64,000 nucleotides of DNA from Candidatus Thorarchaeota archaeon (GTDB taxonomy: Archaea; Asgardarchaeota; Thorarchaeia; Thorarchaeales; Thorarchaeaceae), in the NCBI GenBank assembly GCA_029855935.1, contig JAGSHN010000025.1, positions 147,135-211,134 of the forward strand. Direction: 5' to 3'. This document shows positions 10,379 through 20,915 of the stretch, one piece after another (the first letter of the stretch is position 1; each line of letters opens with the position of its first letter). The position numbers and the translations under genes were made by a program. The notes beneath the pieces were generated by a model. The model was not told the origin of the DNA, searched no databases, and saw only the letters and a list, made by a program, of their open reading frames with translations.

Positions 10379-10529
10379 ACTTGCTAGACAGTTGCCGAAT
10401 TGCGCTTCAACTCTACGCGGTGGACATGTAGCTAGAGATAAGTAGGATGGTAGTGCCTTGGAACTCGTCATTGAACGATGTTGGCCCACCCCTTTCGGTG
10501 AGAGCCGTTTGGGCCCCAGAGTCGGACGA

Positions 10530-10548
10530 AAACCTTTATGAACGCCTC
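10530..10548 (+). promoter_or_regulatory. Promoter element of the mevalonate operon, shared with the nfn operon
   Basis: The 19-mer AAACCTTTATGAACGCCTC contains the TATA-like core CTTTATG. It matches 18 of 19 positions with the element at 19126-19144 on the opposite strand. The predicted transcription start is near 10563, about 55 nt before the HMG-CoA synthase ATG. Confidence 0.6.
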
Positions 10549-10617
10549 CGGGGCCACAGGTGAGCCAAATGTCGTAAGACAGTTCGGCGTTTAACGAACA
10601 CAAGGGGTTGAAATCTG

Positions 10618-11661
10618 ATGGTTGGAATCATCGGCTACGGAGTGTACATACCAAGATACCGCATCAAGACCGAGGACATCGCAGCGGTCTGGGGCGAGGA
10701 TGGTCCAAAACTCGCCAAGGGTCTTGGTGTGTATGAGAAGTCAGTGCCGGGTCCCGATGAGGACGTCGCCACAATTGCGACCGAGGCGGCACGAAACGCT
10801 GTGAAATACGCACGGATCGACCCAAAGGACATCGGCGCGATATATGTCGGTTCCGAGTCCCATCCATACGCCGTGAAGCCCACAGGAACGATAGTCCTTG
10901 AGGCTATCGATGGGAGCCACGAGAGCACATGTGCGGACTACGAGTTCGCCTGCAAGGCAGGCACGGCCGCGATACAGACGTGTATGGGCCTTGTCCAGTC
11001 CAAGATGATAAAGTATGGACTGGCAATTGGCGCTGACACCGCGCAGGGCAGACCTGGTGATGCACTGGAGTACTCGGCTGCAGCCGGAGGGGCGGCCTAC
11101 ATCATTGGAGAGGACAACCCCGTCGCAACCATTGAGACCACCGTGTCCTTTACCACGGACACGCCCGACTTCTGGCGCAGGGAGGGAGAGGACTTCCCAT
11201 CGCACGGTGCACGCTTCACTGGAGAACCAGCCTACTTTAGGCACATCGGCTCTGCAGCACGACTGCTGCTGGAGAAGACGAACACGACCATTGAGGACTA
11301 CGACTATTTTGTCTTTCACATGCCAAACGGCAAGTTCCCGGTCAATATGGGACGGCAGCTCGGCGTACCGAAGGAGAAGTTGCAGGAAAGTCTTGTTGTG
11401 AGAAAGATTGGAAATACCTACTCCGGGTCGGCAATGATTGGGCTGGCCCGAATCCTTGACATCGCGGAGCCCGGCTCCAAGATATTCGCGGTGTCGTACG
11501 GCTCGGGCGCTGGTAGCGATGCCTTTGTGATTCGTGTTGAGAAGGAGATAGAGAAACACCGCGGAGAGGTGCCGACAGTGGACGACTACATCGAGAGGAA
11601 AAAGTACGTCGACTACGCCACCTACGCCAAGTACAGGCGTAAGATCAAGGCGCTTGCTTAG
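10618..11661 (+). CDS. mvaS: Hydroxymethylglutaryl-CoA synthase
   Basis: The enzyme condenses acetoacetyl-CoA with acetyl-CoA to HMG-CoA, feeding archaeal isoprenoid lipid synthesis. In this 347-residue archaeal-length protein the nucleophile is Cys112 in FACKAGTAA, the catalytic His is H234 in FHMPNGKFP, and E80 lies in VGSESHPYA, where the family has its acid residue. AAGGGG at 10603-10608 is a suitable SD for the ATG. It is followed after 15 bp by thiolase and then by a DUF35 protein, an order conserved in archaea. In Methanothermococcus the three proteins form one complex that channels acetoacetyl-CoA. Confidence 0.96.
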   Translation: MVGIIGYGVYIPRYRIKTEDIAAVWGEDGPKLAKGLGVYEKSVPGPDEDVATIATEAARNAVKYARIDPKDIGAIYVGSESHPYAVKPTGTIVLEAIDGSHESTCADYEFACKAGTAAIQTCMGLVQSKMIKYGLAIGADTAQGRPGDALEYSAAAGGAAYIIGEDNPVATIETTVSFTTDTPDFWRREGEDFPSHGARFTGEPAYFRHIGSAARLLLEKTNTTIEDYDYFVFHMPNGKFPVNMGRQLGVPKEKLQESLVVRKIGNTYSGSAMIGLARILDIAEPGSKIFAVSYGSGAGSDAFVIRVEKEIEKHRGEVPTVDDYIERKKYVDYATYAKYRRKIKALA

Positions 11662-11676
11662 GGAGGGAAGAGACGA

Positions 11677-12837
11677 ATGGAGAGAGATGTTGCAATCATT
11701 GGCGTTGGAATGAGCAAGTTCGGAGAGCTCTGGGAGAAGAGCCTGAGAGACATCACACTCGAGGCAGGGATGTACGCCATATTCGACTCTGGCGTCAGCG
11801 GCAAGGACATAGATGGTATAGTGATTGGAAACATGAGCGCTGGCAGATTCACCGGACAGGAGCATCTCGGTGCAATGGCCGCGGATATGGGCGGTCTTGC
11901 TGGAGTACCTGCGTACAGCGTTGAGGCGGCCTGTGCCAGTGGCGGTGCTGCAGTGAGACAAGCGTATATGGCAATCAAGTCTGGCGAACACGACCTGATG
12001 CTCGTTCTGGGCTGCGAGAAGATGAGTGATGTGACTCAGGGCGAGGCCATAAACACGGTATCTGTGGCCACGGACTGGGAGTGGGAGGGCATGTTCGGTG
12101 CGACGTTCCCCGCACTCTATGCATTTATGGCCCGCAGACACATGCACCAGTACGGCACAACAGAGGAGCAGATGAGCTTGGTGACAGTGAAGAATCACAA
12201 GAATGCCCAGTGGAACCCGTGGGCACAGTTTCAGAGGCCTGTACCACTGGAGATTGTGATGAAGTCGGGTCTCATAGCCGACCCCATAAGAGTACTCCAC
12301 TCCTCTCCGGTGACGGACGGCGCCGCTGGACTTGTGATGTGCTCAGCAGACCTTGCCAAGAAGTTCACGGACACGCCCATCTACATTCTGTCATCCGAGC
12401 AGGCGAGTGACACGCTCTCCCTCCACGACAGGAGGGATATAACGACGATGGACGCCGTAGTCAGGTCGACCAAGTCGGCCCTGAAGGAGTCCGGCCTTGA
12501 GATAAAGGACATCGATGTGTTCGAGCTTCACGACAGCTTCACGATTGGTGAGATCATCCTCACGGAGGACATCGGCCTCACCGAGAAGGGCAAGGGTGGG
12601 AAGCTCGTCGAAGAGGGTGTCACTGAGATAGACGGGAAGTATCCTGTCAACCCGTCCGGAGGGCTGAAGGCCAGAGGCCATCCCATTGGCGCCACGGGAG
12701 TGGCACAGATAGTGGAACTTGCCCTGCAGCTGCGGGGCGATGCTGAGAAGCGACAGGTGGATGGTGCGGAGAAGGGCCTCGCCGTGAACATCGGGGGCAC
12801 TGGCGGGACCTCGATTGTCCACATTCTAGGGAGGTGA
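11677..12837 (+). CDS. Acetyl-CoA C-acetyltransferase (archaeal thiolase)
   Basis: This 386-residue thiolase-superfamily enzyme forms acetoacetyl-CoA from two acetyl-CoA. The acyl-accepting Cys is C86 in AACASGGAAV. The C-terminal catalytic signature GHPIGATG lies near residue 335 and the end is GGTGGTSIVHILGR. GGGAGGG just before the ATG is a strong SD. The gene sits between HMG-CoA synthase and the DUF35 protein gene (5-bp gap), so its role in the mevalonate pathway is well supported by context. A second thiolase/DUF35 pair of different length lies at 54.6-56.2 kb. Confidence 0.93.
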   Translation: MERDVAIIGVGMSKFGELWEKSLRDITLEAGMYAIFDSGVSGKDIDGIVIGNMSAGRFTGQEHLGAMAADMGGLAGVPAYSVEAACASGGAAVRQAYMAIKSGEHDLMLVLGCEKMSDVTQGEAINTVSVATDWEWEGMFGATFPALYAFMARRHMHQYGTTEEQMSLVTVKNHKNAQWNPWAQFQRPVPLEIVMKSGLIADPIRVLHSSPVTDGAAGLVMCSADLAKKFTDTPIYILSSEQASDTLSLHDRRDITTMDAVVRSTKSALKESGLEIKDIDVFELHDSFTIGEIILTEDIGLTEKGKGGKLVEEGVTEIDGKYPVNPSGGLKARGHPIGATGVAQIVELALQLRGDAEKRQVDGAEKGLAVNIGGTGGTSIVHILGR

Positions 12838-12842
12838 CATGA

Positions 12843-13271
12843 GTGGCAGAGAAGCCAGTAGCACAGTTCTGGAGAAAGATCAGGTCGGTCTACAATATCG
12901 TCGGTACGCACTGCAAGACCTGCGGCGAGTACTACTTCCCGCCGAGGCCAGTCTGCCCGAACTGCAGGCGGAAAGGCGAGCTGGAGGAGTACAAGTTCAA
13001 GGGACTCGGCAAGGTCTACACCTTCTCTGTGGTCCGTCAGGCGCCGCCGGAGTTCAAGCGTCAGGTGCCCTACGTGATAGCGCAGGTGGAACTGGATGAG
13101 GGTCCCCGTCTGACGGCGCAGATTGTCAATTGTGACCCCGAGGACGTACACATCGGGATGCGCGTCAGAGCGTGTTTCAGGAAGATCCGCGAGATGGGTG
13201 GCGGTGGCATCATCGTCTACGGCTACAAGTTCGAGCCCACCATGAAGGTCACCGGCCACAACAAGGAGTGA
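12843..13271 (+). CDS. DUF35 zinc-ribbon/OB-fold scaffold protein of the thiolase-HMGS complex
   Basis: The 142-residue protein has a zinc ribbon (Cys24, Cys27, Cys38, Cys41) followed by an OB-fold with FKGLGKVYTFSVVRQAPPEF. In the known archaeal complex this protein bridges thiolase and HMG-CoA synthase and holds the shared CoA-binding site. The GTG start at 12843 follows GGGAGG at the thiolase stop; an ATG at 12839 is in another frame. Its stop codon directly abuts that of the convergent metallophosphoesterase gene, with no intergenic base. Confidence 0.92.
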   Translation: MAEKPVAQFWRKIRSVYNIVGTHCKTCGEYYFPPRPVCPNCRRKGELEEYKFKGLGKVYTFSVVRQAPPEFKRQVPYVIAQVELDEGPRLTAQIVNCDPEDVHIGMRVRACFRKIREMGGGGIIVYGYKFEPTMKVTGHNKE

Positions 13272-13973
13272 TCAGTCGTCGGTCCACAGCTCAAGTTGCG
13301 TGATCCTCCCGGTGGCAGGGAGCGACACGTTGCGTACGAGCGTACCATCAATCCAGGCCTCGTGTACCACGGAGTTGTGCGCGTGACCGTGGATCACGAG
13401 GTCTGGACTCTCTCTTCTTATCAGCTCCTCAAACCTACGGCTCCATGTCCACGGTACTACTCGCTCCGGCTCGCCTCGGCAAGTCGCCAGACAGGGGCTG
13501 TAATGCATCAGCAGAATCACCCTGTCCACAGACGGGCGGATACGCTGTAGTAGAGACTCAGCACGCCTTGCCCGACGCTCAAACTCTGTTCTCACACGCG
13601 GGATGTTCCGCCGTTGCCAGCTCGTCGGCTCGGTGAGAGACCCCTGCGTGCCGACTATTCCAATACGGATGCCTCTTATAGTGAGGATGAGGTCGCGTTC
13701 GTCGAGCATCACGACGTGATCTCTCACGCGTGAGGCTATTGCCTTTCGCAATTCAGTGTACTCCTGGTTGCCGTAGCAGCCGACAATGGGAAAGGCCGTG
13801 CCGAGCCGATCGCGAATCATAGAAACGACTGCCGCAAACTCCTCCGGAACGCCCTGGTCAACAATGTCTCCGGCCAGTAGGAAGAGATCTGGCGGGCTGC
13901 AGTCGTTCAGTGCTCTACCAAACTCGCCCAGATAGCGCGGACTGTGTACATCGCCAACGGCTGCGATCTTCAT
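13272..13973 (-). CDS. Calcineurin-like metallophosphoesterase
   Basis: The 233-residue protein carries the dinuclear metal motifs in order: GDVH (Asp8, His10), GDIVD (Asp36), GNQE (Asn69), a conserved His in LLMHYSP, and HGHAHNS near the C-terminus. GNQE replaces the more usual GNHD/E, so the His that stabilises the transition state is a Gln here. A shift toward phosphodiesters or reduced activity is possible. Substrates in this family range from nucleotides to phosphoproteins and none can be assigned. It diverges from the CoA-biosynthesis fusion gene across an 84-bp region. Confidence 0.85.
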   Translation of the reverse strand: MKIAAVGDVHSPRYLGEFGRALNDCSPPDLFLLAGDIVDQGVPEEFAAVVSMIRDRLGTAFPIVGCYGNQEYTELRKAIASRVRDHVVMLDERDLILTIRGIRIGIVGTQGSLTEPTSWQRRNIPRVRTEFERRARRAESLLQRIRPSVDRVILLMHYSPCLATCRGEPERVVPWTWSRRFEELIRRESPDLVIHGHAHNSVVHEAWIDGTLVRNVSLPATGRITQLELWTDD

Positions 13974-14015
13974 AGCCTCTACTCGTGTGACTTTTGGTCA
14001 AGTCACTGAAACATT

Positions 14016-14023
14016 GATTTAAG
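14016..14023 (+). promoter_or_regulatory. TATA-like box of the CoA-synthesis fusion gene
   Basis: GATTTAAG predicts a transcription start near 14045, so the leader would be only about 13 nt. This supports the ATG at 14058 although the frame stays open upstream without a start codon. Confidence 0.45.
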
Positions 14024-14057
14024 CGTTGGGTGCCAGAGATGGCAGTGTGCATCGGCA

Positions 14058-15050
14058 ATGACCGGGTCCTGGGCGCTCAATCTGTTCGACAGGTTCCATC
14101 TGGGCCACCAAGTACTCATTGAGAGGCTCCTTGAGTTGCCGGAGCCAAGGACTGCCTGTGTGGTGGAGGGGGAGTTTGTCGGACACAACCTTGAGCTGCC
14201 CCAGCTCATACAGCCCATCGACCTACGTGTCAAGAACCTCAAGCGGTATCTTGCTGAGACCGACGGTGGCGACACAATTGACGTTGTCACGATGTCGCAG
14301 TTCGACGACCTGTTGCGGATTGAGGGTTCCACGACGTTCCTGGTGTTTCAGGGGCCCTGCTGTGCAGAGATTGACGAACTGGGTCTTGCGAGACGTCAGC
14401 AGGTACTCGGCACGGAGGATGAGAGAGTGTATCTCAAGCCGGTCATGGCACGAGATGGTGGCAAGCTCTCGTCCGCACGCATCAGGCTCGGCGAGATAGA
14501 CAGAGAGGGCCGAAGACTGAAGGGAACTGACGAGCCACCACGACGGCTCCCCGAGACCGGTAGAGGGTCTCTCAAGACGCCCAAGGGAATCCTGTTTGAC
14601 GTCTGTGACGGCCCGCCGGAGGCACGTGTCGGGCAACGACTTGAGGAGGAGAAACCACCTGTCGTGATAGCGGTTGGAGACGTCACCAGTACGACTCTCC
14701 TCGATGTCGGGGTCCAGCCAGACGTGTGCATCGTCGATGGGGCCACAAAGAGAGGGGCCTTTGAGAGAGAAGTGCGGACGCGTGAGAGGTTTGTCATATA
14801 CAACCCGCCAGCCACAATCTATCCGGAGGCATGGTCAACGATTGCCACAGCCATCGAGTGCGATGCTCCGGCCGTCATTGCTGTGGAGGGCGAGGAGGAT
14901 CTACTCGGCTTTCCTGCGGTACTGCTCGCTCCTGAGGATGCCGTGATGCTGTACGGTCAGCCTGACCGCGGCATTGTATGGGTACCCGTCAACACAGATA
15001 GCAAGGCTGCAGCGAGGGCACTCCTTGAGCAGATGCCCGTCATCGAATGA
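14058..15050 (+). CDS. Fused phosphopantetheine adenylyltransferase / GTP-dependent dephospho-CoA kinase
   Basis: Residues 1 to about 150 form a nucleotidyltransferase of the CoaD type, with FDRFHLGH (His14, Gly16-His17) as the ATP-binding signature. Residues about 165-330 match DUF359, shown in archaea to be a GTP-dependent dephospho-CoA kinase: AVGDVTSTTLL near 204, PDVCIVDGATKR near 220, then NPPATIYPEAW and VEGEEDLLGFPAVL. The protein would therefore carry out the last two steps of CoA synthesis in one chain. The CoaD motif is degenerate at its start (LNLFD for GGTFD). Its end overlaps the convergent NAD(P)HX repair gene by 11 bp. Confidence 0.85.
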   Translation: MTGSWALNLFDRFHLGHQVLIERLLELPEPRTACVVEGEFVGHNLELPQLIQPIDLRVKNLKRYLAETDGGDTIDVVTMSQFDDLLRIEGSTTFLVFQGPCCAEIDELGLARRQQVLGTEDERVYLKPVMARDGGKLSSARIRLGEIDREGRRLKGTDEPPRRLPETGRGSLKTPKGILFDVCDGPPEARVGQRLEEEKPPVVIAVGDVTSTTLLDVGVQPDVCIVDGATKRGAFEREVRTRERFVIYNPPATIYPEAWSTIATAIECDAPAVIAVEGEEDLLGFPAVLLAPEDAVMLYGQPDRGIVWVPVNTDSKAAARALLEQMPVIE

Positions 15051-16569
15051 AGACCCCTCTCATAGCCTCAGGTATCTGACCGATACAGTCGGTAGCAGTG
15101 ATATGATCACCGAGCTGGGAATGCGCAATCTCTCCGGCAAGTCCCGAGATGAAGGCCGCAGCAGATGCCGCAAGAAAGGCACCGCGCCCTCGGGCGAGAA
15201 GTGCGGCACAGATTCCGGTCAGCACATCACCAGTGCCTCCAACTGTCATCGCAGGGACACCAGTCTTGTTCAACTTGTGCCTGCCGTCCGGTGATGCAAT
15301 CACATCAATGGGACCCTTGAGCAGAACCGTTGAGTTGTACTCACGTGCACCTTGAACTGCGTGCTCGACTCTGTTGTCAATATCGTCCGCCGGGCCGAGA
15401 TCGTCTCCGAGGAGTATGCCCAGCTCGCCCCAGTGTGGTGTGAGAATCACCGTCTCCGGGTCGAGTCTCAGACCGGATCCGGCAATTGCCTTAAGACCGT
15501 CAGCGTCTATCACCATCAATGTCCCCTCAGCCGTCAGCGTGCCCACAATCTGTCTGACAGCCCGCACGGTCGTATCATCTCTCCCCAGCCCGGGTCCAAT
15601 CGCCACCACATCGTTGGCCCTCGCCGCATCCAGAACCACATCCACGCAATCTGGACTGAGAACTGTCGTGCCCGTACTGCGGACCATCAGATTGGGGCTG
15701 AACGATCTGATGGCCCCAACAACAGGCTCGGGAGCAACCACACTCACGAGGTCCGCGCCCGTACGCAGTGCGCCAAGCGCCGAGAGAGCAGGCGCGCCCG
15801 AGAATACATTGCTCCCGCCCACCACGAGAACTCGTCCGTAGTCCCCCTTCTTTGACATCGATTTGCGAGGTCTGTTGAAGACCCAGAGGTCGCCGTCTCC
15901 GCATATCGTGTACGCCTCCGGAGGGATTCCAATAGGTACCACGACGAGCTCACCGACATACTCGCCTGCCTTCAGCAGTCCCGGCTTTGGAGCGTGAAGT
16001 GTGATTGTGACATCAGCCCGCACGGCCTCACCAAGTACCTCTCCACTGTCTGCATTGATCCCGGTGGGGACATCAATGGCGTACTTCCGGCCGCCTGCAG
16101 CATTAAAGGCACGCACCGCGGACAGAATGGGCTCTCTGAGAGGCGAACGCAGACCAAAGCCGAGCATAGCGTCGACAAGAATATCAGCAGCCCTCAGGGC
16201 CTCACAGTCTCGGACAGCGCTCTCCGTGCGGAGGGTGTGAACAGGGATACCGTCCAGATTCTTCAGAATGCTCCAGTTGAATCGCGTGTCCTCGCTTGAG
16301 ATGCTGTGTTCCGACCCGATGAGATAGACGTCCACTGTCGCCCCTGCCTCGTGGAGATGCCTTGCCGCCACCATCCCGTCGCCACCGTTGCCACCACCGC
16401 CACATAGGATGACTACCCTCTTCCTGTCGACACCCTTCTCGTGATCCGTGACTACGCGAGCGACCTCGCGGCCCGCTGCCTGCATCAACATACTAAGGCT
16501 CACTCCGAGGTACTGGGCGTTAAGCTCGAGGACTCGCATCTCAAGAGTTGACAGTGGTTCCTTCTGCAC
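15040..16569 (-). CDS. nnr: Bifunctional NAD(P)HX epimerase/dehydratase
   Basis: The enzyme repairs hydrated NAD(P)H. The N-terminal YjeF-type epimerase domain has GGGGNGGDG at residues 57-65. The C-terminal ribokinase-like ADP-dependent dehydratase domain has TPHWGELGILLG and the nucleotide motif GGTGDVLTG near residue 445. The start chosen is GTG at 16569, preceded at the right distance by GAGGTGA (16575-16581 on this strand). The frame stays open 51 codons further upstream, but that stretch does not resemble the family. The resulting 509 residues match the usual fused length. Confidence 0.93.
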   Translation of the reverse strand: MQKEPLSTLEMRVLELNAQYLGVSLSMLMQAAGREVARVVTDHEKGVDRKRVVILCGGGGNGGDGMVAARHLHEAGATVDVYLIGSEHSISSEDTRFNWSILKNLDGIPVHTLRTESAVRDCEALRAADILVDAMLGFGLRSPLREPILSAVRAFNAAGGRKYAIDVPTGINADSGEVLGEAVRADVTITLHAPKPGLLKAGEYVGELVVVPIGIPPEAYTICGDGDLWVFNRPRKSMSKKGDYGRVLVVGGSNVFSGAPALSALGALRTGADLVSVVAPEPVVGAIRSFSPNLMVRSTGTTVLSPDCVDVVLDAARANDVVAIGPGLGRDDTTVRAVRQIVGTLTAEGTLMVIDADGLKAIAGSGLRLDPETVILTPHWGELGILLGDDLGPADDIDNRVEHAVQGAREYNSTVLLKGPIDVIASPDGRHKLNKTGVPAMTVGGTGDVLTGICAALLARGRGAFLAASAAAFISGLAGEIAHSQLGDHITATDCIGQIPEAMRGVFIR

Positions 16570-16784
16570 AGGTATCACCTCGCTCGTACCACATCCGAAC
16601 TCACACTGTCTAATGAACCCTTTCGACACGTCTGACGACGGAGTGCCCGTAGCACGACCGGACAATTCCCTGAGACCTTGTGAATGGAAGAGGACAGGAT
16701 GAGAGAGGACCGGAGAGTACATGGGGGGTCACGATAGAAGAGAGAGGAGGACGCTAGCTATGAATGCCAGCGCCCATCGACCTA

Positions 16785-16802
16785 TGTACAGCGACCTGTA
16801 CA
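16785..16802 (-). terminator. 7-bp hairpin after the nfn operon
   Basis: TGTACAG and CTGTACA form a perfect stem around a four-base loop, 8 bp past the stop of the nfnB-like gene on the minus strand. No T-run follows. The remaining bases up to the nnr start show only a weak AT-rich spot near 16610. Confidence 0.35.
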
Positions 16803-16809
16803 AGTGCTG

Positions 16810-19082
<2,273 letters not shown>

Positions 19083-19125
19083 CAAGCTACGCCTCGCGCC
19101 CTTGTGACGCCGCGTGGGCCGACTT

Positions 19126-19144
19126 GAGGCGGTCATAAAGGTTT
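19126..19144 (-). promoter_or_regulatory. Promoter element of the nfn operon, shared with the mevalonate operon
   Basis: Read on the minus strand this is AAACCTTTATGACCGCCTC, one mismatch from the element at 10530-10548. The TATA-like core CTTTATG predicts a start near 19111. Confidence 0.6.
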
Positions 19145-19187
19145 GGGTACCCACCTAATATCAGAAGCGCAATGGTTGCACAGACGC

Positions 19188-20915
19188 CTAGAAGACGGCA
19201 CGGACAGTGTTCAGTACAAGACCCACGAGATCCCTTGCCCGAGAGACCCTGATGACCGTCGCGCCCGCCTTGGTCAGAAGGGCCATCGACGGAGGATCAG
19301 AGCCCTCATCAAGCCATATGTGGAACACGAACAGGCTATGGCCGCGCTGTGTCAACCTCCTCACGCAGCGGACCATCTCTCCCCAGTTAGAGACTTCAGC
19401 GTCCGTGACCATCAGCACGACGGTCCTGTGCTCTGAGAGCAGACCCATCGTTTCGATTGCCTCGGCGGGAAGGACAGTGCCCTCCCCTTGGTACCTGAGC
19501 AGCACACGTTCGAGCAGGCTTCGTTCCCTCGTCCATCTCGTCTCAATCCAGTCTGAGGAGAAGTTGATGACAGCAACCCTGGACCCGCGACGCAACACAT
19601 AGTCGATTGCGGCAAAGGCGGATAGGAGAGCAAGATGAAATGCTCCCGAGAGCGAGGAGGTCCTGACATTCCAGGTCATCGAGCCACTGGAGTCAAGCAC
19701 AAGCAGAAGGTCTGGGAGGACCTTGGCCTCCGTGTCGGAATAGGACTCTACCCGGTGCCACCTCCGCGTTGATAGGTTCGGTATGAGGACGGGAAATGCC
19801 TGCAACGACTGGACCACATCAAGCTCCTCAATTGGATCACCAATCCGCCATACAATCGGAGCTAGCGGCAGGGCACCAGTGTGGCTACGCTCTCGTATCT
19901 CAAGCCTGACTAGCTCGCGAGCAAGGGCACGATACCAGAAACGGAGCCAGTCACGGCCTGAACCAGTGACCCCGCGCAGTACCATGGCCGCGCGAAAGTC
20001 CTCAAGATTGCCACCACGTTCTCTGATACTCGCAGCAGTGGCCTCAATCTCGGCCTCACTGGCGCGACGCAACGGGTCTGTGCATTCTCTCACACGCTCG
20101 CCGTTGCGAATCTCGACGGGACTGCCCATCACCCTGTCTACATCTTGTGGGACACGAACAACATCCTCCTTGCCCTCACCACGCCACGGCAGGCGCACCA
20201 TCTTGATGCTCTCGCCCGAGCCGCTGCCCGGCAGGCCCTCTTCCCCTGAAGTCCCCCCGAGTCTGGCAATGATCTGAGCAATCTTTTCGACTGCCAAGGG
20301 CCATCTGCGTTCACGATGACGATACTGGCGGAACACCTCCACAATCTCGGAGGCTGCAGCCAAGATGTCTCTACCGAGCTTCACGGACTCCGGAACGGGG
20401 AGACCCCACTGGACTCGGTAGGTCGCCACGATGAGCGACCAGAGGACTGACCGCTGGGCGCCCTTCATTGCGGAATAGTAGACCGAGTGTACGATCCGAT
20501 TGTGGGTCAGACGAGGATACTGCTCAAGAAGTAGGGAGTCGACGACGAGGTCCGCGAACAGGTTACACGCGAACATAGCGGTCTCGTCATTCAGATGTCG
20601 TCGGGCACGGGAGAACATCATCGCACTGGTCACGTTGTCATAAGGACAGGTCAGGTAGTGCTGCAGCTCATGATGGCACACTGACCTGACAAAGGCGAAG
20701 GTCTCTTCGCTCGTCAGATAGTCGGGGACACTAGCGAGGTTGAGATGGACAGTCCACGTCTCGGTGTCGATGTAAAAGTGGCTGGGACGCTCGTCGTCGA
20801 TGTCTATGACAGGGTCAGGGACAGGCGGCGAGTACAGGTCAGCCAGTGCCCGTGACCACGCACGCTCTGCGACCTCTATGATATGAGGCATGCCAGATCT
20901 GCTGTCGGACACCAT
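19188..20915 (-). CDS. HExxH-containing von Willebrand A domain protein
   Basis: The roughly 575-residue protein has an N-terminal zincin-like segment with HELQH (residues about 82-86), preceded by a His and followed by helical sequence, which matches the HExxH metallopeptidase motif. The C-terminal 180 residues form a VWA domain with the metal-binding DSSGSM (near residue 408) and the later Asp in MVTDAEVSNW. Proteins with a putative metallopeptidase domain plus VWA are typical partners of MoxR AAA+ ATPases, and the gene immediately upstream is one. The MoxR stop overlaps this ATG (TGATG); a TTG one codon earlier is also possible. No signal peptide, so it acts in the cytosol. Confidence 0.8.
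   Translation of the reverse strand: MVSDSRSGMPHIIEVAERAWSRALADLYSPPVPDPVIDIDDERPSHFYIDTETWTVHLNLASVPDYLTSEETFAFVRSVCHHELQHYLTCPYDNVTSAMMFSRARRHLNDETAMFACNLFADLVVDSLLLEQYPRLTHNRIVHSVYYSAMKGAQRSVLWSLIVATYRVQWGLPVPESVKLGRDILAAASEIVEVFRQYRHRERRWPLAVEKIAQIIARLGGTSGEEGLPGSGSGESIKMVRLPWRGEGKEDVVRVPQDVDRVMGSPVEIRNGERVRECTDPLRRASEAEIEATAASIRERGGNLEDFRAAMVLRGVTGSGRDWLRFWYRALARELVRLEIRERSHTGALPLAPIVWRIGDPIEELDVVQSLQAFPVLIPNLSTRRWHRVESYSDTEAKVLPDLLLVLDSSGSMTWNVRTSSLSGAFHLALLSAFAAIDYVLRRGSRVAVINFSSDWIETRWTRERSLLERVLLRYQGEGTVLPAEAIETMGLLSEHRTVVLMVTDAEVSNWGEMVRCVRRLTQRGHSLFVFHIWLDEGSDPPSMALLTKAGATVIRVSRARDLVGLVLNTVRAVF

Noticed and set aside
10741..12300. Long antisense open frame of 519 codons opposite the HMG-CoA synthase and thiolase genes
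   Set aside because: It lies wholly opposite two certain genes, has a composition rich in His, Cys and Arg typical of reversed codons, and matches no family.
12839..13099. Alternative frame starting with ATG over the DUF35 gene
   Set aside because: It disrupts the Cys-rich zinc ribbon and ends early; the GTG frame matches the family exactly.
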